Source: Zygnema cylindricum
Lineage: Eukaryota; Streptophyta; Zygnematophyceae; Zygnematales; Zygnemataceae
DNA length: 45,000 bases
Assembly (NCBI GenBank): GCA_037447655.1
Contig: JBBHKE010002871.1
Span: 1-45,000 of the forward strand
Direction: 5' to 3'
In this document: positions 11,039-21,991 of the stretch, one piece after another
How the letters are laid out: the number at the start of each line of letters is the position of its first letter
Numbering within the stretch: position 1 is the stretch's first letter
Program-made: the position numbers and the translations under genes
The notes under the pieces: generated by a model
Database searches by the model: none
Told to the model about the DNA's origin: nothing
Seen by the model: only the letters and a program-made list of their open reading frames with translations

Positions 11039-11984
11039 GGCAATTATGTGTCTAGTTTTTACAGGCATATCTTCTATCTTTTGTTGAGTATCTTGATGTT
11101 GTGTGAGAACATTTCGATTAATACATGAATGAAGTGCCAAAATGTGCAAGCGACCTTTTGTTTCCATAAACATGACAAAAAATTGTCGTAGCAACTTTTG
11201 CTACTAATAATCACTCCTTTGCCTGTAGTAAATCGTTCATGAAATTTAAAACTATGGTAGTGCAATTGTCTAACATAGAAAAAATGAGTAACCTGAGCAC
11301 TACAGACAGCCTAATCGTCACCGTTAACTATTTAAATTTGTCCAAATGTGTTTTTGCGCCATTAGTTTTGCCACGTAATTAATGTGAAAGCCCAATCAAA
11401 ACCATTATGTAGTATATTTTGGCCTTAATAAAAAGTGGAGGCATCCATCCTGCGCTGATTTGCTGTTGCTGTTATGGATCGTCGACGTGTTTCTACACAC
11501 CTTCACTGTGCTACTTCGAGCCTAGGGACTTAAGGCGTTGCTTTTAGTAGTTCTTTACTTATGTTGAGGTTTGGTTTAGGTAGGTTTGGTTTGGGACGTT
11601 ATTTTGTTGTTGCTTCTGTGCTTGTTGTTCCTTTCAATGTCTTTTGTTGGCTTTGCCCATGTTTTTATTGATGTCTTTTTTTCCAGTTTGCTTAAGGGTT
11701 TGGCTCTTCAGTTTCGTCTTTGCCTGTCATTTTTCGTTCCAATATACCCAGATGGCTTCCCATCGTGCTTTTGTAATAAAATATTACGTTGAGCTCCGGA
11801 AATTACTGCACTCTACTTTTTTTAGTGCGAAATTTATCGCCGACAAGTGGGCGCGCTCACGGAATTTCATGTCAAATGGATTTTAAGGTAGAAATGTAGG
11901 AGGCGACTAAGCTTGAAGATGTACGGATATCGTGTCATAAAATAATACAGCACATTGAATTCGCTAAACGCCAATTCACTAAAC
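11039..11984. other. Spacer between the two TTA-flanked elements
   Basis: AT-rich DNA with no recognised gene, repeat or regulatory site. The open frames at 11586-11886 have no recognisable features. Confidence 0.5.
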
Positions 11985-11987
11985 TTA

Positions 11988-12766
11988 GGGTATGTCCCCA
12001 TGTACTTGTAACTTAGCGAACTTACTTTGTATTTTAGCGCGGAGCCGCCGGACCCGGTTTTCAAGTGTCCCTATGTTTGTAAGGACGAAATCGTAACTTA
12101 CGCTTATGACGATTGTATACGTTGACAATACCTGTGAAGGTTGTCAACGTATACAATCTGTGGTCTCACGTGACTTTTTGGAACTGCTTGTGACGTCGCA
12201 GGACTTTTCGTGACATTGTAGACGTACCGCCTTCCAGCCTGTGCCGTTTCGCGGTTGAAGACGAGGCGCTTTGCCTTTGCGTCTCCTATCCGGTCGACGT
12301 GAAATGGCATCGAAATTTGAAGACCCCTGCAAAAAAGAAATCCGTACTGGACGAAAACGGACAAATCCAAACAAATTGTGTACTTTTCTTCGTCGTATTC
12401 GAACGCAAACGGACAAAACATAGCGAATTCTGTACTTTTCTTTGTCCTTGGAAATCGTATGAAAATTTTCGAAAATTACGGCACGTGCGAATATATGTTC
12501 CTATTTGTTTATCGAAAATACCTAGTTTTAAAACACATCGCGCATGTGTTTTAAACGTAAGGTTGAAGATGACGTTTTTTGTTGTGGAAGTGGGTCGAAA
12601 AATACAAGACGACAATTTTTCATACATCTTAAATTCGAGGATGACGCAAATTGTACTCTACAAATTTGTGATTCCTTCGTGCAGTTGCAACTTAGGCAGT
12701 ACGGCGCTAAGTTTTACAAGAAAACGACAGAAATAAACCCTTACTTATGCACATGGGGACACACCC
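11988..12766. mobile_element. TTA-flanked inverted-repeat element, copy 2 (PIF/Harbinger-like MITE)
   Basis: A second, diverged copy of the 10267-11035 element in the same orientation, 779 bp. The left end is GGGTATGTCCCCATGTAC, the right end its near-complement, with a perfect TTA duplication at 11985-11987 and 12767-12769. It keeps the same internal order: GTAACTTAGCGA near the left end, the hairpin, the duplicated AAACGGACAAA segment, and the CACGTGCGAATA stretch. Its hairpin (12111-12158) has perfect 18-bp arms. Overlapping open frames on both strands are by-products. Confidence 0.82.
12111..12158. repeat. Perfect 18-bp-arm inverted repeat inside element copy 2
   Basis: Arms at 12111-12128 (GATTGTATACGTTGACAA) and 12141-12158 are exact reverse complements with a 12-base loop. 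The equivalent site in copy 1 (10382-10429) pairs at 13 of 18 positions. Confidence 0.9.
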
Positions 12767-12769
12767 TTA

Positions 12770-13616
12770 TTCCCTCATACAAACTGCAAAGGAAAACATG
12801 GACGTTCGTGAAAGTGAGCGCATATTTATGCGAACCATATTTCAAAAGAATGTATAGAGCATGGAGAACGATCCTAATAGGATAACTTATACGTACGCGA
12901 TTCCTGGCGTTACTGGTCAGTAATCAAGGCTGTTGAACCGAGATTTGTACGGACCAGTGTAAACTGTAGTCTTTTATGTACCACTGCTTCGTTACTTGCC
13001 AGTAACGCTAGGTATCGCTGACGTGTAATTACCTATAACGCGTCCGGCATTACCGGCGTTACTGAACAGTAAATTTCTTGTTATCGTCCAGGAAAAATTT
13101 AGTATTTCGTCCAATTTTACTATCTCTACGATTACTGGCCAGAAATTTCAGTTCTATAGGACGAATAGTTAGCAATTACCTTACTATCCTGTAGTATTTG
13201 AGGTTCACGATGATACTGCCAACGTCCGATGGGCGGCAAACCTTTCGGTGTTTTACTGTGTTTGTAAGTTACACGCGGCGTTTTCTGCGGGTAGTGCTGA
13301 GCAAGGCGCAATGATCGGTGTTGAATGCAAGTCCATTCGACGGCCAGGATTACATTTTTCGATCTATCTGAATTTGATAAAGGATTAAAACAATTATCGT
13401 TTCTCGATTGGACGGTCCAGGTGTACCAAGTAGATATGATGTTTTATTATGAGCCGTGCGATACTAAGGCCTACTTTCCAACTTTTAACGAAGAAATATC
13501 TGTACTACTTTTGGTCGCATAAATTGAAAAGCTACACTTCCTCTCTCAACATTTTTTCCTTTTTCCTTCACATCTTCTCCTCCTTTCTTTGAGTCTGTCG
13601 GTGGGGAGAATCGTAG
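12770..13616. other. Spacer with a cluster of TTACTG-NN-CAGTAA dyads
   Basis: Non-coding. It contains four short dyads of the same type: 12910-12923, 12992-13005, 13059-13072 and 13132-13145 (the last with one mismatch). The rest shows nothing recognisable; the short frame at 13325-13522 has no domain. Confidence 0.6.
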
Positions 13617-13634
13617 GCCCGCCACGTGGCGGGC
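13617..13634. promoter_or_regulatory. 18-bp perfect GC-rich palindrome with G-box
   Basis: GCCCGCCACGTGGCGGGC is its own reverse complement and centres on the plant G-box CCACGTGG. It lies about 575-590 bp upstream of the F-box/LRR/ankyrin start in otherwise AT-rich DNA. G-boxes are bound by plant bZIP and bHLH factors; binding here is inferred. Confidence 0.7.
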
Positions 13635-13757
13635 TGTGGGTGGGTGGGTGAGGGGGGAGGGGTGGGTTCACATAGGTGAAAGTGAGGGCTAGGCGGCTGT
13701 ACAAAGTCCGTTCGAATTATTTTGGCCTTCAAGGTTTTGAGGTTTTTCACGTAATTT

Positions 13758-13773
13758 TATATATTTAGGGTTT
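13758..13773 (+). promoter_or_regulatory. TATA-like motif abutting a telo-box
   Basis: TATATAT at 13758-13764 runs directly into TTAGGGTTT (telo-box, reverse AAACCCTAA) at 13765-13773. It is about 435 bp upstream of the ATG at 14209. A long leader or nearby transcription start is plausible but not shown. Confidence 0.45.
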
Positions 13774-14208
13774 GAAGAGCCTTAAGGCTGAGAGTTTTCC
13801 TCCTTTGGTTTAGTTTATTTTCCAGCAATAATTTTAATCAGCTGGTATTTCGCACTAGGTATCAGAATTAGAGGATTTCGATTGTAAAACCTGGTTTCAA
13901 TTTCCCCGTTTCAATCCCGGTTTCACTTTAATCCCGATTTCCCGATTCCATTTCTTTTTTAAGACAGTTAGCCTTGAATTTTTGATCAATCGTGCAATTT
14001 TTCATTCTTTCGAGGCAGAAGGGTTTTTACTCGGACTTTAGCTGTCCGACTTCGAAGCTTTTAACACCTTTCACTGCCAAATAAGAAAGCACAAGCTTTT
14101 TTGCAATATTAGCTCTTATTGCTTTTTAGAAAACCCAATAACATTAATTTTTCCCTTCGTTTTCTCTCAATTTAGTCTATTGTTTTTACTTGGAAAAGTA
14201 TCGTCAAG

Positions 14209-17200
14209 ATGGAATCCCTTCAGCAGAAGTTTTCTCCATCATCTTCTTCAATATTTTTGAACTCTGTGGATTTACTAGTAGCAAATTCACTATCAAAATC
14301 AGAATCGCTCTCTTTAGCTTCACCTACAGCTTCTTTCCTTCCATCATTGCCAAGTGTTGCTTCTCCTTTGTTGCTTTCAAATTCTACTTCTTTTTCAGCA
14401 TCATCAATTCTTGATTTGTCTTTGCTTTCACTGAATGATGCCTCGCTTGTATCCACTTCAGCAAATTCTACCGTTTCCCCCACATCACTCAATTCTTTAC
14501 CAAATACTACTACCGGCACATCACTCAGTTCTGACAATTCTGAGACTGAAACTTGTTATTTTGCTACTCTCCCTTACGCTTTAGTTGCAATGATTGTTGC
14601 CCGACTTCCTCGGTTAGAAGATACTGCCTCTGTTCTATGTACATCGCATTGGCTTCAGTCTGCCATTTCCGGGGCTCCTTTGCAACTTTGTGTGGCTTCT
14701 AATCCTGTGGAAGATATATACAAGACTCAGCAACGGTCAAAGGAGCATATAAAGGAACAATTAAAGGCACAATTACTGGCACAATTACAGGAACAATTGA
14801 AGGAACAACAAGATAAGGACCATGTGCTACTTTTAAGTAGTAATAGTAATGGAGCTACTACGGCTGAGGATGGTGGTCCCTTTCTGGCTGATCAGGTGGC
14901 TGCAAGGGAACCAGGAGGAAAAGCTGTTAAACAATGTCAATTTCTTGGTCATGAAGCACAGGATGCTGATGAAAAAATTGAGAAACCGGCAGTTTTTCAG
15001 TCATTTGGGAATAGGTTAAATACTTCAGGAAAGCAGCTGGATGCTTCTTGGGTGAATAATATGCTGGTGTCAGTTATAAGATATATGCCGGCAATAGAGG
15101 AGCTCGATATCAGTGGATGTGTGGTGACAGATGCTGGAGTTGCGATGTTAGTTACAAATCTGCAGCATTTGGATCGGCTAATCCTCGACAATTGCCAGAA
15201 AATGTAGGATTTGTAAGAGAGGGATAGCATCCCCGGTTTCGATCAATTGATGGGTTAGCTTTGTTTAATATTGTGGTTGTTGCTGTTAACCGGTTTTCTT
15301 CGTGTAAATGCATTTGGTAAGGTAACAGCTTCATAACTCTATGGTTCTTCTCATTGCTTTGCCCTCATTTTCGGTTGTATGTTTTTGCTGACCAGTTTTT
15401 CTGGCATCAATGTATTTGGTAGATAACACTCTATAACCCCATGATTCTTCTCATTTCTTCTTTCTCATTTTCGGTTTTGCTGTGTTATTTCTCAGATCTT
15501 CCTCATTGATCGAAGACTTCGCTAAAGCTTTGCTTCCGGTTCCGCGTACACTTTCTTTGGAGCGGTGTTTTGGCCTAAGTGTAGCTGCTGTAAGCAGCTT
15601 ATTGAGGACAACTGGGAGACCTAGATTCCCTTTAGAATGCCTCCTATGCAGTCATTTAGAAGGCTTGGCGATTGGTTCAAAAAGTTGCAGAGTCGAGGAG
15701 GAACTGAGGAATCAATCTGTAAATGAAATGGTTTTAACGGGAATGCATGAATCACTTCCGAAAAGGCTTCAGATTGGAGGAGGATTGCGAGTTTTGGCGC
15801 TGCATTGTTGCACCAGATTGGACAAGTATCAGCTTCAAGAACTGGTATGCTGTTTCAATTTCTAGTTCTATGTACGCTGCACAGAATGTTTAATGCTTAT
15901 TTAGTTGTAAGGAGTCGTGATTAACACTATTTGTGATTTTTGGTCCTGAAAGCCCGACAGTTATAAGCACTATTTGTGATGTTTTTTCCTGGAAGCCCGA
16001 CAGTTATGAACACTAATAATGGCTGGGAAATTGGTTTTCCAACATTCATGGTAATGGTACCTGCCTATCGTGGGCAACCTAGCTTGTTCTCGGAGAAGTG
16101 TTTTCTGAGGTATTTATAGGGACCACACTAAGACGGTTCTACATTTTTTTGTTCTACAGGTGCCATTATGTCCGCAATTGGAGATGCTTCTCCTTGGAGG
16201 TTCAGGGAGCGGATTTGATCTGCATGGAGAAAAGGTTTCAGCGACTGTTGAGGCTCTGGTAGACTTAGCATCAAATTTGAAGATGCTTAGACTTTTGGAA
16301 ATAACGTTTTTCGGCCGGCACATATGGGAGGCAGTGAGGTATCTACAACTTAAATGATGAATTCTGAACAATATATGGAGAATTTTTGCAACAGGTTCTT
16401 TTTGTTAAATTGGTGTGTGTTAAATTGGGAGTGCATCTGCTATGAAATGGGATGCAGAGAATGTCATACAGTAAATATAGTCGAATAATTTACAAAATAT
16501 AGTCTAGAGTGCTCTAATTTCTTCTGATCACTCGGAACTTTATCTGCTGCTGATGATACTTGTTTTCAGATTTTTTTTTTTCAGAATCAGGCTAGGCAGT
16601 AACAATTTCAGGTGAAGATGCCAATTTTTTTTGCTCTTGCTAGATTCGTAAGCGGTTTAATTGACTATTCAAATGGGTTGGTTTAGTATCCGAAACTGCT
16701 TGGAGCCTGATTTATATGGATGTTGTATGAGGACCAATGAACTAGTGAACCAACGCTTGGGCTAGAAAGTGGTTTTCATTTTATAATGTGAAGGATTCTC
16801 AGTAAGGATTGACTGTTGACATGTTGTACATCTTATTATAAAATCTGACGAGGGACTGAAACTCAAATGTTTTGGCTGTTTCCTCGTCGTGTTTCTGATT
16901 CAGGTCGCAACTTCCTACGGTTTTGGTGTGGGACTTTAGTACTAGTGTTTTGGATGCAGCTGAAGTTGTGACCAGTTTGCAAAATGGATGCAAGCATTCC
17001 ATGGCATACTTCTTAGGTCCAGAGTGGGAAATATCGTCATATTCTGAATGCCCGCAATTGCAAAATACAAATAGTACCGATGAGGCAGCTAATGAGCGAG
17101 ATGACAATCCAGAATTTTTAAGAGACGGTGGAGAGAGTTCTTTATCGTCGACGGGGTTCTTATCGCATGGAAAACCTGTTGGTACAGTATGCAGGAATGG

Positions 17201-19136
17201 AGTTTCAGACTATAATGAGAAACCCATTGGTTCTTGTCTGCTCTCAACAGCAGAGGAAGGTCTGTCAGGAATAAAAAGAAGAGAAGAAAAATCAGCAATT
17301 AAGACGTTGTTGCATAATTGGGGGCCAAAGGAGGAACGAGATTTTACTATCGCCGTCAAGGCAGCAGCGAATTGTTTCGATGCTCACCGGAAAACACCAC
17401 TTCACATAGCAGCAATCAAAGGAGATCCGGAACTGGCAGCTGGTTTACTGGTTTTGGGAGCGTCGGCTGTGGGAGTTAAGGATGGACGAGGCGCTTCAGC
17501 TTTGTTTGCTGCAGCAGAGATTGGGCTTGCTGATGTGGTGAAGGTGGGGTGACTTGTTTCCAACCAGAGCTCGTGATATCTTCTTTCTATGTCTAACGCA
17601 CTCAAGGCGAGTATGGTTTGTAAATGATTGATTGTGACGTTTGTCCTTGGTTGTTATTAATGTTGATAACGAGGATTGTGTCCTGTGTGTTTTTTTCTTT
17701 TGCAGCATGAAATTGTGCTTGCTGTTCACAGATAAATTTTGTGGATGTCTTTCATCTGTGGCGACTGAACCAAGACTATTATTGTGATTTCTAATGCCGC
17801 TTAGAAAGCGTGGTTTCTTTTACACTAATAGCGGTGCAGTAAAGCTGATTGTGACTATCTTCCGGATTTTTTTTTTGGGAGGGTGACAAGGGGTGAATAT
17901 AAAGTAGTGTGGACAACATGTGAGAGATCACTCAGTAGACGTACAATCATTGCTATCTGTCTTTGGTGTGTAGAGAGGAGAAAAATAGACATTCTTGGCT
18001 TAATCTGCTCGCAGGTTAAATATGGTCTAGCCTTTCAATTTTGAAACTTTGGTGAGAGGGGAATTCTTGCAGGTTCTTTTGAAGGGTGGAGCTGATCCTC
18101 TTGCAAGAAATCGGGCCGGCGAAAATCCTCTTTACATCGCAGCTTTGAAAGGACATGCTTCGGCTGTTGAGGCGATGTTGACACACTGCCTCATCACAGG
18201 CTTGCCATGGCTCGATACAGCTTCCTATGGTGGAAAATCTCTTCTGCCTTTTTTTTTAAATACTTTTGTTGTATGAGATAACGTTTTAATGCAGCTGTGG
18301 GTTGTTAGAGGTTGGAAGGAATGGAATGGTACAGTGCAAGTCAAAACGACTATTTTAGAAAAGAACATATTATGAAAGTCTTTCAATTTATCTACATTAG
18401 TGTTTTGACAGAATGTTTCATCTAGTTTCATTTGTTATCGATCTGTTTTTTACCCGACGTTGCTCTCGACGTTCACTTCACATTCTTATGAAACGTTTTA
18501 TTTTTTATCGCAGGTGATGGATGGACTCCACTCATGGCCGCCGCTGTTGCCGATCGACAAGATGTAGCCGAAGTTGTTCTTACCACGCTTAATTATCCAT
18601 TCAGTTTTCATCCTTCCTCCAACACTTCATCTAAAGATTATCCCGTTTCTGCTCATGAAGTCCCTATACAACGAAGTCCAGAATCTCAGTCTATGTTGGA
18701 TGCGCAAAATCGCTATGGCCAAACAGCTCTTCACATTGCGGCAAGACAGGATTTAGTGTGGTTTGTAGAGGTTTTGCTGCGAGCCGGAGCTTCTCCCTTA
18801 GTCGAAGATGCCTATGGTCTTAAAGCAAGTAATATAGCGGCCAAAGAGGCTCATTGGAAGGTTCTCGCTATTCTAAAGGCAGCAGAAAAGGCAACTTCTC
18901 CTTTACATGAGAACGGGAGTCTTACAGAGGAGATTTCTGTGGGTGAAGTACTGACTCCACAGGAGGATTCTCCAGGAAGGGGATCGCAGCAGGAAGGATC
19001 GGTCGGTTTTGAAAGGGGAAACAATAGTAATGGGAGACGGGGTCGAGGGAGACGTCGAAATAATAGACAGAGTCGAGATAACTCTGGAGCACAAAATGGT
19101 AGTGTGCCCTCTGCTTCAACGAATCAGCAAACATAG
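14209..19136 (+). CDS. F-box-like / LRR / ankyrin-repeat protein
   Basis: join(14209-15203, 15496-15844, 16160-16338, 16904-17543, 18073-18229, 18514-19136): 980 residues, six exons with matching phases. Residues 1-112 are Ser/Thr-rich and disordered-looking. About 119-155 resemble an F-box (LPYALVAMIVARLP, then SHWLQSAI). About 173-203 form a Gln/Lys/Leu-rich helix. About 280-520 are leucine-rich repeats, including IEELDISGCVVTDAGVAMLV and LDRLILDNCQ. About 669-898 hold roughly six ankyrin repeats (KTPLHIAAIKGDPELAAGLL, GQTALHIAARQDLVWFVEVL). The tail near 941-961 is Arg/Gly-rich. An F-box would tie the protein to an SCF ubiquitin ligase, with LRR and ankyrin parts binding targets; that role is inference. 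I know no standard plant family with this combination. Because codons split across introns, two adjacent genes are unlikely. Confidence 0.87.
15921..16016. repeat. Two-copy tandem duplication in intron 2 of the F-box/ankyrin gene
   Basis: Adjacent copies of a unit of about 50 bp share CACTATTTGTGAT and AAGCCCGACAGTTAT with small differences. Confidence 0.7.
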
Positions 19137-19427
19137 GATCGTTAATCAGCATGATGACAGTCAATTTCGGGAGTGTAAAATTTCGGTAGAGGGATATCCA
19201 CTCTGAGATAGCATCTTTTTTGTACGGAACCATTGTTGTTTCACAGAACAAAAGAGAAAGTGGTGGAACGATACTGCTTTTGCTTATTTACGGATGATGT
19301 TGCACCTAGCTTTGATTGTTATGGATGATGTTTTTGTATATGTGGTTTCTATGCTGTGGTGTTTTCTTTTGTGTGCCTTCATATGCCAGACTCGAAAAAC
19401 ATTCTGTGGAAATTAACTGGAGTTAGG
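19137..19427 (+). other. Downstream flank / 3' UTR of the F-box/ankyrin gene
   Basis: AT-rich sequence between the stop codon and the next inverted-repeat element. No clear AATAAA signal was located, so the transcript end is unknown. Confidence 0.4.
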
Positions 19428-19429
19428 TA

Positions 19430-19971
19430 TACCGCGAATCGTTATTAGAGTCAAAGTTTAATTAGTGTTGTGGAAAAATTATCGTTATTAATGCTAATTA
19501 GGAATTTGAAAATTTTCAAAAAAAAAAGGTGTATTCTAATTTTGGCGTTAATGCTAATTTGGGAGCTGCAAAAAAAGAAATAACCGCCGTACAATTGTAT
19601 ACATTAATATATGTATCCATACAAAATATTAGAAATCGTACGCTGTCGTGAAATTTAAATATCCGTACATGTAAGATTAATTTACGTGTCAGACTAATCC
19701 CGTTTTTTGAGCGCACATTCCTATGCGTGAGCGTCTGATTTAATTCAATTTTTGTAATATTTTCACTTGAAAAGGTACATTTATGTACGGTCTGACATCG
19801 ACCGTACATCACACTATTTATATTTTATTGTACTTTCGTATTTACGTTATTTTGTGCTGTACCTTAATTAACGTGAAGGAAAAATTAAAATCATGTACCC
19901 TAATTAAGAAAAAAAATCCAAATTTCAGGAACCCAAATTAGAGTTATTTACTCTAATAACGATTCGCGGTG
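19430..19971. mobile_element. TA-flanked MITE with 21-bp perfect terminal repeats
   Basis: The terminal repeats, 21 bp and starting ACCGCGAATCG, are exact reverse complements at 19431-19451 and 19950-19970, extended outward by one mismatched base. TA dinucleotides flank both sides (19428-19429, 19972-19973), as for Tc1/mariner-type insertions. The interior (542 bp in all) is AT-rich with several CCGTAC/GTACGG motifs and no credible protein. A related 220-bp element lies at 26372-26591. Confidence 0.8.
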
Positions 19972-19973
19972 TA

Positions 19974-20840
19974 GTGTTCGCAGATTTGTCTAGCCTATGT
20001 AGAATAACATGCTAAGTATTTTGAGCAATTCTTTCCCATAATGACTAACTTCCTTGCAAACTTGGAAACAATATTGTTGCCCAATTATGCAAGTTTCTTG
20101 TCTCGTCAATACGTTTCCTTTTTCTGAAGGCAACATCATCTACCACTGAACTCAAAAAAATTGTTCCATTTTGAAATACCATTATTTCTGATGACCAGTG
20201 AAGATGCGTCTAGGTTAGCATTGGAATGAAGCACTTTGAAGCTCAACAATATTTGGAAGAGTCCTGTAAGCTAGTGTGAGGGTTATTAGTGGTAGTAGGG
20301 CTATTTTGGGCTAGAATAACACTATTGAAGGGAATGGACTTAGATACTCAAAACTCCTATTTATTATCCCACAACTAAACTAGCAGTGAGTGCATTGTAT
20401 ATTCGCGCGTACTCTTATCGTAGTGCTATTTCCTAAAGGTAGTCTTTTAATCAAAACTGAAGAAAGTAAATGATAGTAAACCTACCACACATCAAAACAA
20501 AAGGTAAAGTTGAAATTCCTGACATGTCCACTTCCTGCTAATTTTTAGATTTCAATTCAAACAGAGGATAACAAAAGAATGTTGAGACCATGCAATGAAC
20601 GAGCTTTCTTTGTATAGCTCAATGCCACTACAAAAGTGAGTAGAACGAGCTCCAGAAGCAAAAGACTACATTTCTCATCAACTAAATGAGAAAAGGGGAT
20701 GAATTATTAAATTTCTTATGATTGAGATTCAACTTCATGCAAAAAAAGAGAAACAAAAACTAAAATCCAATTTACTGAACTCAAGCATTTGCTAACTTTT
20801 TGAAAAAAACACGTTATAAATCATAAATAAATCAAGAGGC
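19974..20840. other. Intergenic DNA without recognisable gene
   Basis: AT-rich sequence between two inverted-repeat elements. No open frame with a recognisable domain, no RNA gene and no clear repeat was seen. Confidence 0.5.
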
Positions 20841-20848
20841 CAATCAAG

Positions 20849-21705
20849 TAGTGTTGGGTATCGAGGGCCACTTGCCGATATTCGATATGTACCGAATTTT
20901 AGGTACCCGATAGTCGATATATCGCTTCGATACATCAAAACGCTAATATCGCGATGTTTAGCCGATATATCGCCGATAATCGTATCGCGATATATCGAAG
21001 CTCCTTTTCCTGGTTTTTATTACTATTCGTGCTACTGCTGCTAGTACTAGTGGTGCTGCTGCTGCCAGTACTAGTGCTACTGAATTTTTCATGTCTACTG
21101 TTTCCATATCAGGAAGCAGTTGAGTGTCATCTTCCTCTTCACCTACCATGCTGCCTCCCATCCCCTGGGAATCCATGAAGAAAGCTAAAAATGTAACCTT
21201 TCTATAATACTAATCGCTGGAAATGGATAAGCATTAATGTAATGCAATCTGCCTGCAGATTGGTAGGAATTTCTGGCTGAAAGCCTGGAAAGAACAGTCT
21301 GCATTTAGATTGGTAGGAATTCCTGGCTGAAAGCCTGGAAAGAACAGTCAGATCATATTTTGACTAAATTAGCGTGAACTTTTTGTACGTAAAGTTCTGT
21401 ACGTACTAAATAAGTAATTATATGAATTTCAGAATTTGTAATTTTTTGTCAGTTACATTTTGCGGCGTCTACCTTGAAGTAACGGAACGAAAATCACATC
21501 GTACGTGGCGTATCAGACAATGTCTTTTTCGATAAAATAACATATTATATAAAAAATTTAATTTAAAAATACTATATGTCGCGAAATATATCGCGATAAT
21601 TTATGTTGGTCCCGGTACGATATATCGAGGAGTCTGTTCGATCGATAATCGATATATCGAATATCGAGATTATCGCGATATGATGTTACCCGATACCCAA
21701 CACTA
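20849..21705. mobile_element. hAT-type MITE, copy 1
   Basis: Ends are TAGTGTTGGGTATCG and its exact reverse complement. An 8-bp direct repeat, CAATCAAG, flanks both sides (20841-20848 and 21706-21713), the hallmark of hAT superfamily insertion. The element is 857 bp. Roughly 150 bp at each end is packed with TATCG/CGATA motifs, often as CGATATATCG palindromes. The middle holds a 72-codon minus-strand open frame (20958-21176) and a two-copy tandem duplication at about 21246-21356. No transposase is present, so it is non-autonomous. Confidence 0.9.
21246..21356. repeat. Two-copy tandem duplication inside hAT MITE copy 1
   Basis: Two adjacent copies of about 55 bp share AGATTGGTAGGAATT and CTGGCTGAAAGCCTGGAAAG almost unchanged, which suggests a fairly recent duplication. 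Confidence 0.85.
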
Positions 21706-21849
21706 CAATCAAGCATTTTCGCAAAATAACATACTAAACTACAATGGCCACATGAATTACCGATCATCATTTATCTTAATCTCAGATTCACACATTGAAG
21801 TACACCTAACCACATGCGCAATCAAAAAGACTCTGTTTTTTATTCACCA

Positions 21850-21985
21850 AAGTTCATTGATAAAAATCATTTATCGACACTCATTTACCAAAACTCATTT
21901 ATTGAAGCACACAATCAACGAAAACTCATTTATCGAAACTCAATTTATCAAAATTCGTTTCCAAAACTTTTATTCATCAAAATCT
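21850..21985. repeat. Degenerate short repeat beyond the DEG10 stop codon
   Basis: Repeated variants of AAACTCATTTATCGA, spaced about 17 bp. On the minus strand this is the 3' flank or 3' UTR of the DEG10-like gene, immediately after its stop codon. Confidence 0.6.
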
Positions 21986-21991
21986 CCTTTG

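Noticed and set aside
10561-11043. 160-codon minus-strand open frame
   Set aside because: It runs through the end of an inverted-repeat element, and a similar frame in the second copy is broken up. The similarity follows from DNA similarity of the copies; no transposase motif was seen.
17544-18072. Split of the F-box/LRR part and the ankyrin part into two genes
   Set aside because: The junction 17543/18073 falls inside an ankyrin repeat and continues it (DVVK then VLLKGGADPL), and earlier junctions join with split codons, so a single gene is favoured.
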